DNA of 64,000 nt from Aestuariibacter sp. Lineage in GTDB: Bacteria > Pseudomonadota > Gammaproteobacteria > Enterobacterales > Alteromonadaceae. The translations under genes were made by a program, and so were the position numbers. The notes below the pieces were generated by a model. The model was given only the letters and a program-made list of their open reading frames with translations, was not told the DNA's origin and did not search any database. Positions 52,797 to 62,691 of the stretch are shown here, piece by piece (the first letter of the stretch is position 1; the number at the start of each line of letters is the position of its first letter). Location of the stretch: assembly GCA_017794925.1 (NCBI GenBank), contig CP051238.1, forward strand, positions 2,351,138 through 2,415,137, read 5' to 3'.

Positions 52797-53921
52797 ATGG
52801 CTGATACGAGTGATAAAACAGAAGACGCGACGTCGAAACGGTTGGGCGATGCCCGTAAAAAAGGGCAGATTGCCCGCTCCCGTGAATTGTCTACTGCATT
52901 GGTATTGCTTGTCAGCAGTGTCATGTTTTTGTTGATGGGTGGATACATTGCCGATGCGCTATTTGCCGTGATGCAGCGTGTTTTCACTTTATCCCGTGAT
53001 GAAACCTACGACCCGACGCATATGTTTTCCGCCTGGGGAGAGGCGTTATCCGCGGTCAGTATTCCGGTGCTGGGCTACATGATTGTCGCTATGGTGGCCG
53101 GCGTGTATGGCTCAATTGCGCTGGGAGGTTATAACTTTACCTGGTACTCGGCCCAACCGCGCTGGAATAAGCTTAGCCCAATGGCGGGATTTAAGCGTAT
53201 GTTCGGTATGAATGGTCTGGTTGAATTGCTGAAAGCTATCGCCAAGTTTTTCGTCATAGGTGGCATGGCACTGCTGTCATTATCCTTTTTCCAGGACGAG
53301 GCGTTACACCTTGATCAGGAGATATTCCCGCTGAATGTGTTCCACGCGCTGGATATGATTGAATGGGCGTTCTTCTTTTTGACACTAGGTATGATTCCCA
53401 TTGCGTTGATCGATGTGCCATATCAGTCTTATAAGCACAAAGAAGAAATGAAAATGACCAAGCAGGAGGTCAAGGACGAGCGTAAAAACGCCGATGGTGA
53501 TCCTCAGGTGAAAGGTCGCATTCGTCGATTGCAATATCAGGCTGCCGCTCGCCGTATGATGCAGGAAGTGCCGAAGGCCGATGTGGTCGTCACTAACCCG
53601 ACACACTATTCAGTGGCATTGAAGTATGATCAGAATGGTAATCGAGCGCCAGTGGTGGTAGCTAAAGGTGGCGATGAGCTGGCCATGCATATCCGAAAAA
53701 TTGCTAACGCTCATGATGTGCCGCTGGTCGCAACACCTATGCTCACCCGGGCCATTTATTATACGACCGAAGTCGATGAGGAAATTCCTCACAAGCTCTT
53801 TATGGCGGTGGCTCAGGTACTGGCTTACGTATTCCAGCTTAAAGCTTTTAAAGCAGGTAAGGGCAAGCGGCCCAAACCGCTGTCAAATAACCTGCCAATT
53901 CCAACGGATATGCGTTACTAA
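52797..53921 (+). CDS. flhB: Flagellar export switch protein FlhB
   Basis: 374 residues. DKTEDATSKRLGDARKKGQI at the N-terminus, four membrane segments, and the autocleavage site NPTH in VVTNPTHYSVALKY. Self-cleavage after Asn allows the FliK-triggered switch from hook to filament export. Last gene before a strong hairpin. Confidence 0.96.
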   Translation: MADTSDKTEDATSKRLGDARKKGQIARSRELSTALVLLVSSVMFLLMGGYIADALFAVMQRVFTLSRDETYDPTHMFSAWGEALSAVSIPVLGYMIVAMVAGVYGSIALGGYNFTWYSAQPRWNKLSPMAGFKRMFGMNGLVELLKAIAKFFVIGGMALLSLSFFQDEALHLDQEIFPLNVFHALDMIEWAFFFLTLGMIPIALIDVPYQSYKHKEEMKMTKQEVKDERKNADGDPQVKGRIRRLQYQAAARRMMQEVPKADVVVTNPTHYSVALKYDQNGNRAPVVVAKGGDELAMHIRKIANAHDVPLVATPMLTRAIYYTTEVDEEIPHKLFMAVAQVLAYVFQLKAFKAGKGKRPKPLSNNLPIPTDMRY

Positions 53922-53928
53922 ATTGATG

Positions 53929-53962
53929 ACATCAGCCCGCTCCAGTGGGCTGATGTGCTTTT
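53929..53962 (+). terminator. Rho-independent terminator after flhB
   Basis: ACATCAGCCC (53929-53938), 8-base loop, GGGCTGATGT (53947-53956), then GCTTTT. Separates the fliE-flhB transcript from flhA. Confidence 0.75.
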
Positions 53963-54003
53963 ATGGCTGATTAATAAACAGTTGGCACCTCAGCAGTAAA
54001 AGC

Positions 54004-54019
54004 TGGCACGTAGATTGAT
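54004..54019 (+). promoter_or_regulatory. Candidate sigma-54 promoter of flhA
   Basis: TGGCAC (54004-54009), 5 bases, TTGAT (54015-54019). The -24 half is perfect, but the -12 GC reads GA. It lies between the flhB terminator and flhA, where a class II sigma-54 promoter is expected. Confidence 0.5.
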
Positions 54020-54075
54020 ATACCTTCAGAAAGAAACCCGTTTGCGTCAAAAATCTGTTGGTAAGAAATTAACTT

Positions 54076-56175
54076 ATGGTGCTATCTGATTATTTACAAC
54101 GCTTTGATAAAGCGCAGTTGCAACAGCTGACTCAGGGAATGGGTGTTCCGTTAGTATTGCTGGCAATAATGGGCATGGTTATCCTGCCTATGCCACCTCT
54201 TTTACTGGACGTGCTGTTCAGTTTTAATATTGCACTTTCACTGGTTATCATACTTGTTGCCGTATTAACTCAACGCCCCGTTGATTTCGGTATTTTCCCT
54301 CTGGTGCTGCTAATTGCCACCGTCTTACGTCTTGCTTTGAACGTGGCGTCAACCAGGGTCGTGTTGTTATACGGTCACGAGGGGGGCGATGCTGCTGGTC
54401 GCGTTATCGAGGCATTCGGAGAAGTCGTGATAGGCGGCAACTACGCGGTCGGTGTGGTCGTCTTTGCTATCCTTTTGATTATTAACTTTAAGGTAGTAAC
54501 CGCGGGTGCGGGCCGTATATCTGAAGTTAGTGCGCGCTTTACCCTTGATGCCATGCCGGGTAAGCAAATGGCCATTGATGCTGACCTGAATGCTGGTTAT
54601 ATCGACCAGGACGAAGCCCGTCGCCGCCGGGAAGATATTACTGCGGAAGCCGATTTTTACGGTTCGATGGACGGTGCCTCAAAGTTTGTAAAAGGTGATG
54701 CCGTTGCCGGCATGTTCATCATGTTAATCAACATTGTGGGCGGGCTCTTTATCGGCATGATCCAGCATGATTTAAGCTTTGGCAATGCGTTGGAAGTTTA
54801 TACCATCCTGACCATTGGTGATGGATTGGTTGCTCAGATCCCATCATTGCTGCTTTCGGTGGCCACCGCCATTATTGTGACACGTGAAAATGAAACTCAG
54901 GAAATGGGCTCTGAGATACAGGAGCAACTGGGCAACAAACAAGCACTATACATTGCAGCAGTTATTCTGTTTGTCATGGGGATTGTGCCAGGTATGCCGC
55001 ACCTGGCATTCCTTACCTTCTCAGCGTTAGCAGGTGGGTATGCTTACTATCAGACCTATCAGGAAAAGCAAAAGGCCAAAGAGCCACCAAAACCCGTAGT
55101 GTCCAGCGATATGGAGAATACCCCGGTTGAGGTGAAAGAACTGGGCTGGGATGACGTGCAGCATGTCGACACCATTGGTTTGGAAGTAGGCTATCGATTG
55201 ATTCCGCTGGTAGACAAAGCGCAGGGCGGAGAGTTACTAAGCCGAATTAAAGGCGTGCGTAAAAAGCTGTCTCAGGAACTGGGCTTTTTGGTACCACCCG
55301 TACATATTCGCGACAACCTCGATTTAGACCCAAATGCGTATCATATCTCAATGTTGGGCGTCACTATTGGTGATGCCCAGGTGAGCCATGATGAAGAGCT
55401 TGCCATCAATCCGGGGCAGGTATTCGGGAAATTAGAAGGGCGGATAACTAAAGATCCTGCTTTCGGACTGGACGCTGTGTGGATTAAGCCTAATCAGCGT
55501 GAACACGCGCAAACGTTGGGCTATACCGTGGTGGATGCGGCTACCGTTATTGCTACACACCTCAGCCAATTACTGACTACCAATGCTTATCAGCTACTCG
55601 GATTTGAAGAGGTACAACAACTGCTGGATATGCTTGCCAAGCACAGTCCTAAGCTGGTCGAAGGGTTGGTTCCGGATCTGCTGTCGTTGTCTACGGTTGT
55701 GAAAGTACTGCAAACCTTACTCTATGAAGGCGTACCTATTCGGGATATGCGCACCATTGTGCAAACGCTGACTGAATACGCGCCGAAGAGTCAGGATCCT
55801 GATGTGCTGGTATCTGCGGTCAGGATTGCTCTGAAACGTCTGATTGTTCAGGAAATAAACAGCGGTGGCCGGGAATTACCTGTCATTACTCTGGCGCCAG
55901 AGTTGGAGCAAATGTTGCATCAGTCTCTGCAAGCAGGTGGCGATGATGGTGCCGGTATTGAGCCGGGTTTGGCTGAGCGTTTACAGCAATCACTCCAACA
56001 AGCCGGACAGCAACAGGAATTGGCGGGTGAGCCCGCAGTATTACTGACATCGGGCATGCTACGTCCGGTGTTATCGCGCTTCCTTAAGAATGCAGTGAAC
56101 GGGCTTCATGTGTTGTCTTACCAGGAAATTCCCGACGACAAGCAGGTAAAAATTGTGGCATCGGTGGGTCAATAA
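54076..56175 (+). CDS. flhA: Flagellar export gate protein FlhA
   Basis: 699 residues. About eight N-terminal membrane segments, the conserved FHIPEP-type loop (SARFTLDAMPGKQMAIDADL in parts) and a large cytoplasmic substrate-docking domain from about residue 345. It forms the nonameric export ring. First gene of the flhAFG-fliA-cheYZAB unit. Confidence 0.96.
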   Translation: MVLSDYLQRFDKAQLQQLTQGMGVPLVLLAIMGMVILPMPPLLLDVLFSFNIALSLVIILVAVLTQRPVDFGIFPLVLLIATVLRLALNVASTRVVLLYGHEGGDAAGRVIEAFGEVVIGGNYAVGVVVFAILLIINFKVVTAGAGRISEVSARFTLDAMPGKQMAIDADLNAGYIDQDEARRRREDITAEADFYGSMDGASKFVKGDAVAGMFIMLINIVGGLFIGMIQHDLSFGNALEVYTILTIGDGLVAQIPSLLLSVATAIIVTRENETQEMGSEIQEQLGNKQALYIAAVILFVMGIVPGMPHLAFLTFSALAGGYAYYQTYQEKQKAKEPPKPVVSSDMENTPVEVKELGWDDVQHVDTIGLEVGYRLIPLVDKAQGGELLSRIKGVRKKLSQELGFLVPPVHIRDNLDLDPNAYHISMLGVTIGDAQVSHDEELAINPGQVFGKLEGRITKDPAFGLDAVWIKPNQREHAQTLGYTVVDAATVIATHLSQLLTTNAYQLLGFEEVQQLLDMLAKHSPKLVEGLVPDLLSLSTVVKVLQTLLYEGVPIRDMRTIVQTLTEYAPKSQDPDVLVSAVRIALKRLIVQEINSGGRELPVITLAPELEQMLHQSLQAGGDDGAGIEPGLAERLQQSLQQAGQQQELAGEPAVLLTSGMLRPVLSRFLKNAVNGLHVLSYQEIPDDKQVKIVASVGQ

Positions 56176-56204
56176 ACTGACGCACCCGATTCAAAGAGGT
56201 CATT

Positions 56205-57593
56205 ATGAAAATCAGACGTTTTTTTGGCAAAGACATGCGCGAAGCGCTGAATCAGGTAAAGCACGAGTTGGGTGCAGATGCTGTCATTATGTCAAATCGC
56301 AAGGTGGCAGACGGTATTGAACTGGTCGCTGCGTACGATAAAGAGCCGGCAGCAAAGTTATCTATGCAGAGCAATAAGGCTCAGCATGGAAAAACGGCGC
56401 AGCCTGGCGAAAAACCACTCCCCACACTGAGTGAAATCATTGGTGATGATGGCCCGGACAGTTTACGTGAGTTGCTGGAAAAACAATCGGGCAAACAACA
56501 GGCTCAGTCGATCGCTAAAGCGTTGCAAACCAAGGTACCTTCTCAGTCACCGGCACCACAACAAGCGGCACGACCTCAGCCTTCCGCTTCGCCAGAACCG
56601 TCGTTCGGCGGTTTTGATGATGACTTCGATATGCCTGCCCATCAGGTTGCGTCACCAGATGCGCCGCGAGGTGGACTGGAAGATATTCGGGCAGAACTGG
56701 CCTCTTTGCGCAATGTCTTACAATTTCAATTAGCCGATATGCAGCAACAGCACCAGTCGCGAATGAAGCCTCAGCAACGTTTTCTGAATCAACAAATGAT
56801 TGATATGGGCATATCCGCACCACTGGCTCGTCAATTGGTAAGTTATGCTCCAGCGCAGGCCAATGAGCGGGAATCCTGGTTATACCTGTTAAAACTTCTG
56901 TCTAATCGCCTGATGACTAACGACGATGATATCTTATCTCAAAAAGGTGTTGTTGCGTTGGTAGGACCTACCGGAACGGGTAAAACCACCACCATTGCCA
57001 AACTTGCTGCCAAATACGCGCAAAAGTACGGTGCAGACCAGGTTGCGTTAATTACCATCGATACTTATCGGATTGCAGCTTATGAACAGTTAGCGACCTA
57101 TGGCAAAATAATTGGCTGCCCCGTGCGCAAGGCCCAATCGGGTGAGCAGTTGGCTGATTTACTGTTCCAATTCCGTGGAAAACGCCTCGTATTGGTTGAT
57201 ACAGCGGGGTTCAGTCAGCGCGATAGCCGCTTAATCAGTCAGTTAGCAACGTTCCAGCAGGCTGGCGGTCAGACAATTAAAAATTATTTAGTTGTGCAGG
57301 GCAATACGCAACAGGCTACACTAAAGCATATTATTGGTGCTTACAGCAGCATTGATATAAAAGGTTGCATCATCACGAAGTTAGATGAGTGCTATAGTTT
57401 AGGAGAGGTAATAAGCAGCGTAATTGAAGCTCAGCTTCCTGTGAGTTACGTAGCGGATGGACAGCAGGTGCCAGAAGATATTCATGTGGCAAATGCAAAA
57501 TCTATAATCTCTTTAGCAGCAAAGCTTTATAAAAAGTATGGATTGAATCATACTAGTGGGAATACAGCAGTAAATTCAGCACAGGCAGTATGA
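56205..57593 (+). CDS. flhF: Polar flagellar placement GTPase FlhF
   Basis: 462 residues: a basic N-terminus (KIRRFFGKDMREAL), a Pro/Gln-rich B domain, then an SRP-type GTPase domain with P-loop GPTGTGKTTT, DTYR and DTAG motifs and TKLDE. It marks the cell pole where the flagellum is built. Its presence with FlhG argues for polar rather than peritrichous flagella. It overlaps flhG by 4 nt. Confidence 0.95.
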   Translation: MKIRRFFGKDMREALNQVKHELGADAVIMSNRKVADGIELVAAYDKEPAAKLSMQSNKAQHGKTAQPGEKPLPTLSEIIGDDGPDSLRELLEKQSGKQQAQSIAKALQTKVPSQSPAPQQAARPQPSASPEPSFGGFDDDFDMPAHQVASPDAPRGGLEDIRAELASLRNVLQFQLADMQQQHQSRMKPQQRFLNQQMIDMGISAPLARQLVSYAPAQANERESWLYLLKLLSNRLMTNDDDILSQKGVVALVGPTGTGKTTTIAKLAAKYAQKYGADQVALITIDTYRIAAYEQLATYGKIIGCPVRKAQSGEQLADLLFQFRGKRLVLVDTAGFSQRDSRLISQLATFQQAGGQTIKNYLVVQGNTQQATLKHIIGAYSSIDIKGCIITKLDECYSLGEVISSVIEAQLPVSYVADGQQVPEDIHVANAKSIISLAAKLYKKYGLNHTSGNTAVNSAQAV

Positions 57594-58450
57594 TTGAAGA
57601 CCAAGCGAGTAGCTTAAGAAAGATGAATCAATCTCGATTAATCAAAGTTATCGCCGTGACCGGCGGTAAAGGTGGCGTAGGGAAAACCAACATTACCCTG
57701 AATACCGCTATAGCAATGGCGAAGCAGGGTAAACGTGTGATGGTGTTGGATGCCGACCTTGGCCTGGCAAACGTAGACGTTATGTTGGGTTTGAGGGTGG
57801 AAAAAAACCTGTCCCATGTGTTGTCTGGTGAATGTACGCTGGATGAGGTGTTGGTTACCGGGCCTCATGGCATAAAAATCGCGCCTGCAACGTCAGGCAC
57901 ACAATCAATGACTGAATTGTCGCCTACGCAACACGCCGGTTTAATCCGCGCGTTTAGTGAATTGCGCTCACAGGTTGACGTATTGATTGTGGATACCGCC
58001 GCCGGTATCTCTGATATGGTACTGAGCTTTGCCCGGGCCTCTCAGGATATTCTGGTTGTAGTATGTGATGAGCCGACCTCTCTGACGGATGCATACGCCT
58101 TAATTAAAATTCTGAATCGTGATTACGGCGTATTCCGCTTTAAGATCGTTGCCAATATGGTTCGCGATGTGCGGGAAGGTCAGGAATTATTTAGTAAATT
58201 ATCGAAAGTTACCGGGCGTTTTCTTGATGTTGCATTAGAATTAGTGGCGACGGTGCCGTTTGACGAAAATATTCGTCGTGCAGTTCGCAAACAAAGCGCC
58301 ATTGTCGATGCGTTTCCGGCATCGCCGGCAGCAGTAGCAATTAGCCAGTTAGCAAGCAAAGCCGGAAGTTGGCCGATTCCCGCGCAACCGGGTGGCCATT
58401 TAGAGTTTTTTGTGGAACAACTGGTTGCAGGTAAGGTGGCAGGAAACTGA
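57590..58450 (+). CDS. flhG: Flagellar number regulator FlhG/FleN (MinD-like ATPase)
   Basis: 286 residues. Deviant Walker A GGKGGVGKTN, MinD-type LDADLGLANVDVMLG and VDTAAGISD. It restricts flagellar number and in Pseudomonas and Vibrio antagonises the FleQ/FlrA master regulator. The ATG overlaps the flhF stop. Confidence 0.95.
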   Translation: MIEDQASSLRKMNQSRLIKVIAVTGGKGGVGKTNITLNTAIAMAKQGKRVMVLDADLGLANVDVMLGLRVEKNLSHVLSGECTLDEVLVTGPHGIKIAPATSGTQSMTELSPTQHAGLIRAFSELRSQVDVLIVDTAAGISDMVLSFARASQDILVVVCDEPTSLTDAYALIKILNRDYGVFRFKIVANMVRDVREGQELFSKLSKVTGRFLDVALELVATVPFDENIRRAVRKQSAIVDAFPASPAAVAISQLASKAGSWPIPAQPGGHLEFFVEQLVAGKVAGN

Positions 58451-58452
58451 GT

Positions 58453-59181
58453 GTGAATAGCAGAGCAGCAGCGTATCAACAACAAATAGATAAAGCGCAG
58501 CTGGTTGAGCGACACGCTTCATTAGTTAAACGTATCGCCCATCACTTAATGGCGCGCTTGCCATCCAGTGTAATTGTTGATGACTTAATACAGGCCGGTA
58601 TGATAGGTCTGTTGGAAGCCGCCAAAAATTTTGACGGTAGCAAAGGCGCAAGTTTTGAAACCTTTGCAGGAATTCGAATTCGTGGAGCGATGCTCGACGA
58701 AATCAGAAAAGGTGACTGGACGCCGCGTTCAGTTCACAAAAATGGCCGGGCAATATCAGATGCGATAGCCCAGGTTGAGAGAGAAACAGGCCGAGATGCC
58801 CGTGATGTAGACATTGCAGAAAAACTGAATGTAACATTAGCTGAGTACCATCAGATGCTTTCCGAAGTAAATGCGGGCAAACTGGTTGGTATTGAAGATT
58901 TGGGTGTGTCGGAAGACGTGATAACCACGGAAGATACACGTGGTACTGATTCGCCATTAGATGATTTAATGCAAGGCGCATTTCAAAAAGCGCTGGCGCA
59001 TGCTATTACTACATTACCAGAACGTGAAGCCATCGTTCTCGCTCTTTACTACGACGAAGAACTGAACCTGCGAGAAATAGGGGAAGTCCTTGAAGTCAGT
59101 GAGTCCAGAGTGAGCCAGATTCACAGTCAGGCAATGTTAAAATTAAAAGCTCGTATGAAGTCCTGGCGGACTGGTGAGTAA
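58453..59181 (+). CDS. fliA: Flagellar sigma factor FliA (sigma-28)
   Basis: 242 residues from a GTG start 2 nt after flhG. Region 2 (DDLIQAGMIGLLEA), region 3 and region 4 HTH (LREIGEVLEVSESRVSQIHSQA) are all intact. It reads late flagellar promoters of the TAAA-N15-GCCGATAA type; candidate sites in this window are at 1679, 11994 and 60280. Confidence 0.96.
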   Translation: MNSRAAAYQQQIDKAQLVERHASLVKRIAHHLMARLPSSVIVDDLIQAGMIGLLEAAKNFDGSKGASFETFAGIRIRGAMLDEIRKGDWTPRSVHKNGRAISDAIAQVERETGRDARDVDIAEKLNVTLAEYHQMLSEVNAGKLVGIEDLGVSEDVITTEDTRGTDSPLDDLMQGAFQKALAHAITTLPEREAIVLALYYDEELNLREIGEVLEVSESRVSQIHSQAMLKLKARMKSWRTGE

Positions 59182-59240
59182 CATCTATACGGATTCGTAT
59201 AACTATACTAACAATATGACTATCCTCACTGGAGGCAATT

Positions 59241-59624
59241 TTGGATAAGAATATGAAAATTCTTGTTGTAGACGATTTCTCTACAATGAGACGTATTATC
59301 AAAAACTTACTCAAAGACCTGGGCTTTTCCAATATTCAGGAAGCCGATGATGGCAGCACGGCATTGCCAATGTTGCAGCAGGGCGATTTTGATTTCGTCG
59401 TTACTGACTGGAACATGCCGGGTATGCAGGGAATTGATTTGTTACGCGCCATTCGCGCCGATGACAAACTGAAGCACCTACCAGTGCTTATGGTTACTGC
59501 TGAAGCGAAAAAAGAACAAATTGTTGCGGCTGCACAAGCTGGTGTTAACGGTTATGTCGTTAAACCTTTCACTGCTGCAACATTAAAAGAAAAACTAGAA
59601 AAGATCTTTGAACGCTTAGGTTAA
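59241..59624 (+). CDS. cheY: Chemotaxis response regulator CheY
   Basis: 127 residues from a TTG start with GGAGG five bases upstream; an internal ATG four codons on is the alternative. Acidic pair DD near residue 11, phospho-acceptor Asp in VVTDWNMPG, switch Thr in MVTAEA and Lys in VVKPF. CheY-P binds FliM to change rotation. The 59-nt leader holds a small inverted repeat (ATACG/CGTAT, 59187-59200). Confidence 0.96.
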   Translation: MDKNMKILVVDDFSTMRRIIKNLLKDLGFSNIQEADDGSTALPMLQQGDFDFVVTDWNMPGMQGIDLLRAIRADDKLKHLPVLMVTAEAKKEQIVAAAQAGVNGYVVKPFTAATLKEKLEKIFERLG

Positions 59625-59659
59625 TCCAGTTAAGTGTTTAACCGCCTGAGGATAACTGG

Positions 59660-60412
59660 ATGACAGAAAACCGAAAAGTTCCAATGACTCTGGAAGAAGC
59701 AAAGCAGTTGGTCGTATTTCTGGAGAATGGAGACGACGAATCAGCCAATGCATTACTAGATGCCGTGGCAATGAAAGAGTCTGTCGAGTTATTTGCCGAA
59801 GTAGGCAAACTTACCCGCCAATTACATAATGCGCTTAACAATTTTCAACTCGATGAGCGTATTGCCGGTCTTGCAAACGAAGACATCCCTGATGCGCAAA
59901 GTCGATTGACTTACGTTATTGAAGAAACTGAAAAAGCGGCTAATACTACAATGGACGCTGTAGAAAACAGTATGTCGATTGTTGAGACTATGAAGGCGCA
60001 AATCGATGGTGTGCTTCCGGAATGGAAGAAACTGATGAACCGCGAGATGGAAGTCGGAGACTTTAAGTCGTTGTGCATGGATTTGGACAAGTTTTTGGAG
60101 CAATCCTCCGAGAGTGCAGAGCAAATGATGTCGCTGCTGACTGAAGTGTTGATGGCTCAAGGTTATCAGGACCTGACCGGGCAGGTTATTCGCCGTGTCA
60201 TCGATTTGGTGAAAGAGGTTGAAGACAGTCTGGTTCACATGCTGACTATGTTTGGTGGTTCTGAAGTGACGAAAAACGTCAAAGCTTCTACTAAACAAGC
60301 CGATAAGGATGAAATCAAAGCCGAGGGACCAATTATTGACGCGGAATCACGCGATGACGTGGTCTCTGGTCAGGATGATGTTGACGACCTTTTGTCCAGC
60401 TTAGGGTTCTAG
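59660..60412 (+). CDS. cheZ: Chemotaxis phosphatase CheZ
   Basis: 250 residues, mostly helical. The catalytic Asp/Gln pair is in GYQDLTGQVI. The C-terminus (QDDVDDLLSSLGF) is the CheY-binding peptide known from E. coli CheZ, preceded by a flexible linker. It dephosphorylates CheY-P. A FliA-like promoter lies inside its 3' part. Confidence 0.95.
   Translation: MTENRKVPMTLEEAKQLVVFLENGDDESANALLDAVAMKESVELFAEVGKLTRQLHNALNNFQLDERIAGLANEDIPDAQSRLTYVIEETEKAANTTMDAVENSMSIVETMKAQIDGVLPEWKKLMNREMEVGDFKSLCMDLDKFLEQSSESAEQMMSLLTEVLMAQGYQDLTGQVIRRVIDLVKEVEDSLVHMLTMFGGSEVTKNVKASTKQADKDEIKAEGPIIDAESRDDVVSGQDDVDDLLSSLGF
60280..60306 (+). promoter_or_regulatory. Candidate intragenic sigma-28 promoter upstream of cheA
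   Basis: CAAAGCTT (60280-60287), 11 bases, GCCGATAA (60299-60306). The -10 is perfect and the -35 matches TAAAGTTT in six of eight positions. It lies inside cheZ, 119 bp before cheA. Confidence 0.42.
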
Positions 60413-60424
60413 GGGAGCGGGTAC

Positions 60425-62671
60425 ATGTCTTTTGATGTCGATGAAGATATATTGCAGGATTTTCTGGTTGAAGCCGGTGAAATCCTCGAACAATTACAAG
60501 AGCAACTGGTAGATCTGGAGAACAACCCAGAAGATAAAGATCTGCTTAACGCCATTTTCCGTGGTTATCACACGGTTAAAGGCGGTGCCGGATTCTTGTC
60601 ACTAACCGAGTTAGTTGAAATTTGTCACGGCGCCGAGAATGTATTTGACGTCATGAGAAATGGCCAGCGCTCACTTACACCTGAACTAATGGACGTTATT
60701 CTGCAGGCAACGGATGTCGTTGTGGAGATGTTCGAAAAGGTCAAGTTGCGCGAGCCTCTGGAACCTGCTGATGCCAATCTGGTTGATATTCTGCACAAGT
60801 TAAGTCGTCCGGAGACAGCAGACGAAAATATTTTTGACGGTGCTCCAGCGCCTGCGCCCGCGGCTGAAGAAGTCGTCGAGGAAACGTTTGAGTTGGAAGA
60901 AGAGCCGGTAGCGGCAGGTGTTTCCGCTGGTGATACATCCGGCCTTATTGACGATATCACTGAAGACGAATTTGAAGCACTGCTGGATGAGCTTCACGGA
61001 ACGGGCGGCGCGCCAGGTAAGAAAGAAGCATCGCCTGCTCCGGTATCTGCACCCCCTGCATCGTCAGCCGCATCCGGCGATGAAGATATTACCGATGATG
61101 AATTTGAAGCTTTGCTGGATGAGTTACACGGCAAAGGGCAATTTGGCGGTGAAAATGAAGCGGCCAGCGAGCCTCCAGCTGCGCCAGCACCTGCACCGTC
61201 AACGGCAAGTGATGACGAGATCACTGATGACGAATTTGAAGCGTTGCTGGACCAGCTCCATGGTCAGGGTAAAGGTCCGGGTGAAGCAAAATCTGAAGAA
61301 CCTGTTAAACCTGCAGCTTCTGAAAAGCCGCGGGTAAAAGTAGAAAACGAAAGTAAGCCGGAACCGGTTTCAAAAGCACCAGAGAAGCCTGTACAAGCGG
61401 CCAAGCCCGCAACACCACCAGCGGCTGCCGCCAAGCCAGCAGCAGCCCCCGTTGCTGCGAAGAAAGACGAGAAAAAAGCGACGCCAGCACCGCCTGCTGC
61501 TGAGACAACAGTGCGTGTTGATACCCGTCGTTTGGACCAAATCATGAACATGGTCGGCGAATTGGTACTGGTCCGGAACCGACTACTAAGTCTGGGTATC
61601 AATATTAACGACGAGTCAATGTCAAAAGCCATTGCTAACCTCGACGTCGTGACGGGTGATTTGCAAGGCGCGGTCATGCAGACCCGCATGCAGCCTATTA
61701 AAAAGGTATTTGGTCGATTCCCTCGTGTTGTCAGGGATTTGGCACGAAGTCTGAAAAAAGAAATTACCCTTGAGCTGGAAGGTGAAGAAACCGACCTGGA
61801 TAAAAACCTGGTAGAAGCACTTGCCGATCCATTGGTTCACCTGGTCAGAAACTCGGTTGATCACGGTATTGAAATGCCGGACGACCGGGCTGCGGCCGGC
61901 AAACCTCGTATGGGTACCGTGAAGTTATCAGCTTCACAGGAAGGTGACCATATCCTGCTTGTCATTGAAGATGACGGTAAAGGCATGGACCCTGAAAAGC
62001 TTAAGGAAATTGCTATTTCTCGCGGCGTACTTGATGCAGACGCTGCAGCCCGTATGTCTGACGTTGAAGCGTTTAATTTGATTTTTGCCCCAGGCTTTTC
62101 TACCAAAACTGAGATCAGTGATATCTCAGGTCGTGGTGTAGGCATGGACGTGGTTAAAACAAAAATTAACCAGTTGAACGGCTCCGTCAATATTGACTCA
62201 CAGCTTGGGCGCGGTACTCGTCTTGAGATTAAAGTACCCCTAACGCTTGCGATTCTGCCTACGCTGATGATTGTCGTTGGTAAACAAACGTTTGCTTTGC
62301 CGCTTGGTGCAGTGAACGAAATCATTAATATGGACATCAAGAAAACCAATACGGTTGATGGCCAGCTCACTATGATCGTCCGCCAAAAGGCAATCCCACT
62401 GTTTTTCCTGGGGGAATGGTTGATTCGCGGTCCTAAGAATATTGACCGTCATAAAGGTCACGTAGTGGTCGTGCAAATAGGTACGCAGCAGGTGGGCTTT
62501 GTTGTCGATGCGCTGATTGGACAGGAAGAGGTTGTGATTAAGCCACTGGATGCCTTGCTACAAGGCACGCCTGGTATGGCTGGAGCTACGATTACGTCTG
62601 ACGGTGGCATTGCATTGATACTGGATATTCCAAGCCTGTTGAAACGCTACGCGCGAAAAGCACTAAAATAA
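60425..62671 (+). CDS. cheA: Chemotaxis histidine kinase CheA
   Basis: 748 residues. P1/Hpt domain (phosphorylated His49 in GYHTVKGGAGF), then a Pro/Ala-rich acidic linker (about 130-360), dimerisation P3 (RRLDQIMNMVGEL), ATPase P4 (HLVRNSVDHG, GKGMD, GRGVGMD) and a CheW-like P5. No folded P2 CheY-binding domain is recognisable. Instead the linker carries three repeats of a FliM-like peptide at residues 178-192, 222-236 and 266-280. It phosphorylates CheY and CheB in response to receptors. Confidence 0.95.
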   Translation: MSFDVDEDILQDFLVEAGEILEQLQEQLVDLENNPEDKDLLNAIFRGYHTVKGGAGFLSLTELVEICHGAENVFDVMRNGQRSLTPELMDVILQATDVVVEMFEKVKLREPLEPADANLVDILHKLSRPETADENIFDGAPAPAPAAEEVVEETFELEEEPVAAGVSAGDTSGLIDDITEDEFEALLDELHGTGGAPGKKEASPAPVSAPPASSAASGDEDITDDEFEALLDELHGKGQFGGENEAASEPPAAPAPAPSTASDDEITDDEFEALLDQLHGQGKGPGEAKSEEPVKPAASEKPRVKVENESKPEPVSKAPEKPVQAAKPATPPAAAAKPAAAPVAAKKDEKKATPAPPAAETTVRVDTRRLDQIMNMVGELVLVRNRLLSLGININDESMSKAIANLDVVTGDLQGAVMQTRMQPIKKVFGRFPRVVRDLARSLKKEITLELEGEETDLDKNLVEALADPLVHLVRNSVDHGIEMPDDRAAAGKPRMGTVKLSASQEGDHILLVIEDDGKGMDPEKLKEIAISRGVLDADAAARMSDVEAFNLIFAPGFSTKTEISDISGRGVGMDVVKTKINQLNGSVNIDSQLGRGTRLEIKVPLTLAILPTLMIVVGKQTFALPLGAVNEIINMDIKKTNTVDGQLTMIVRQKAIPLFFLGEWLIRGPKNIDRHKGHVVVVQIGTQQVGFVVDALIGQEEVVIKPLDALLQGTPGMAGATITSDGGIALILDIPSLLKRYARKALK
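60956..61264 (+). repeat. Three FliM-like peptide repeats in the CheA linker
   Basis: Copies at 60956-61000, 61088-61132 and 61220-61264 encode I-T-(D/E)-D-E-F-E-A-L-L-D-(E/Q)-L-H-G, spaced exactly 44 codons (132 bp). The codons differ between copies while the peptide is kept, which points to selection on the protein sequence. Confidence 0.85.
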
Positions 62672-62691
62672 TAACAGAGGAACCTTGCTAA

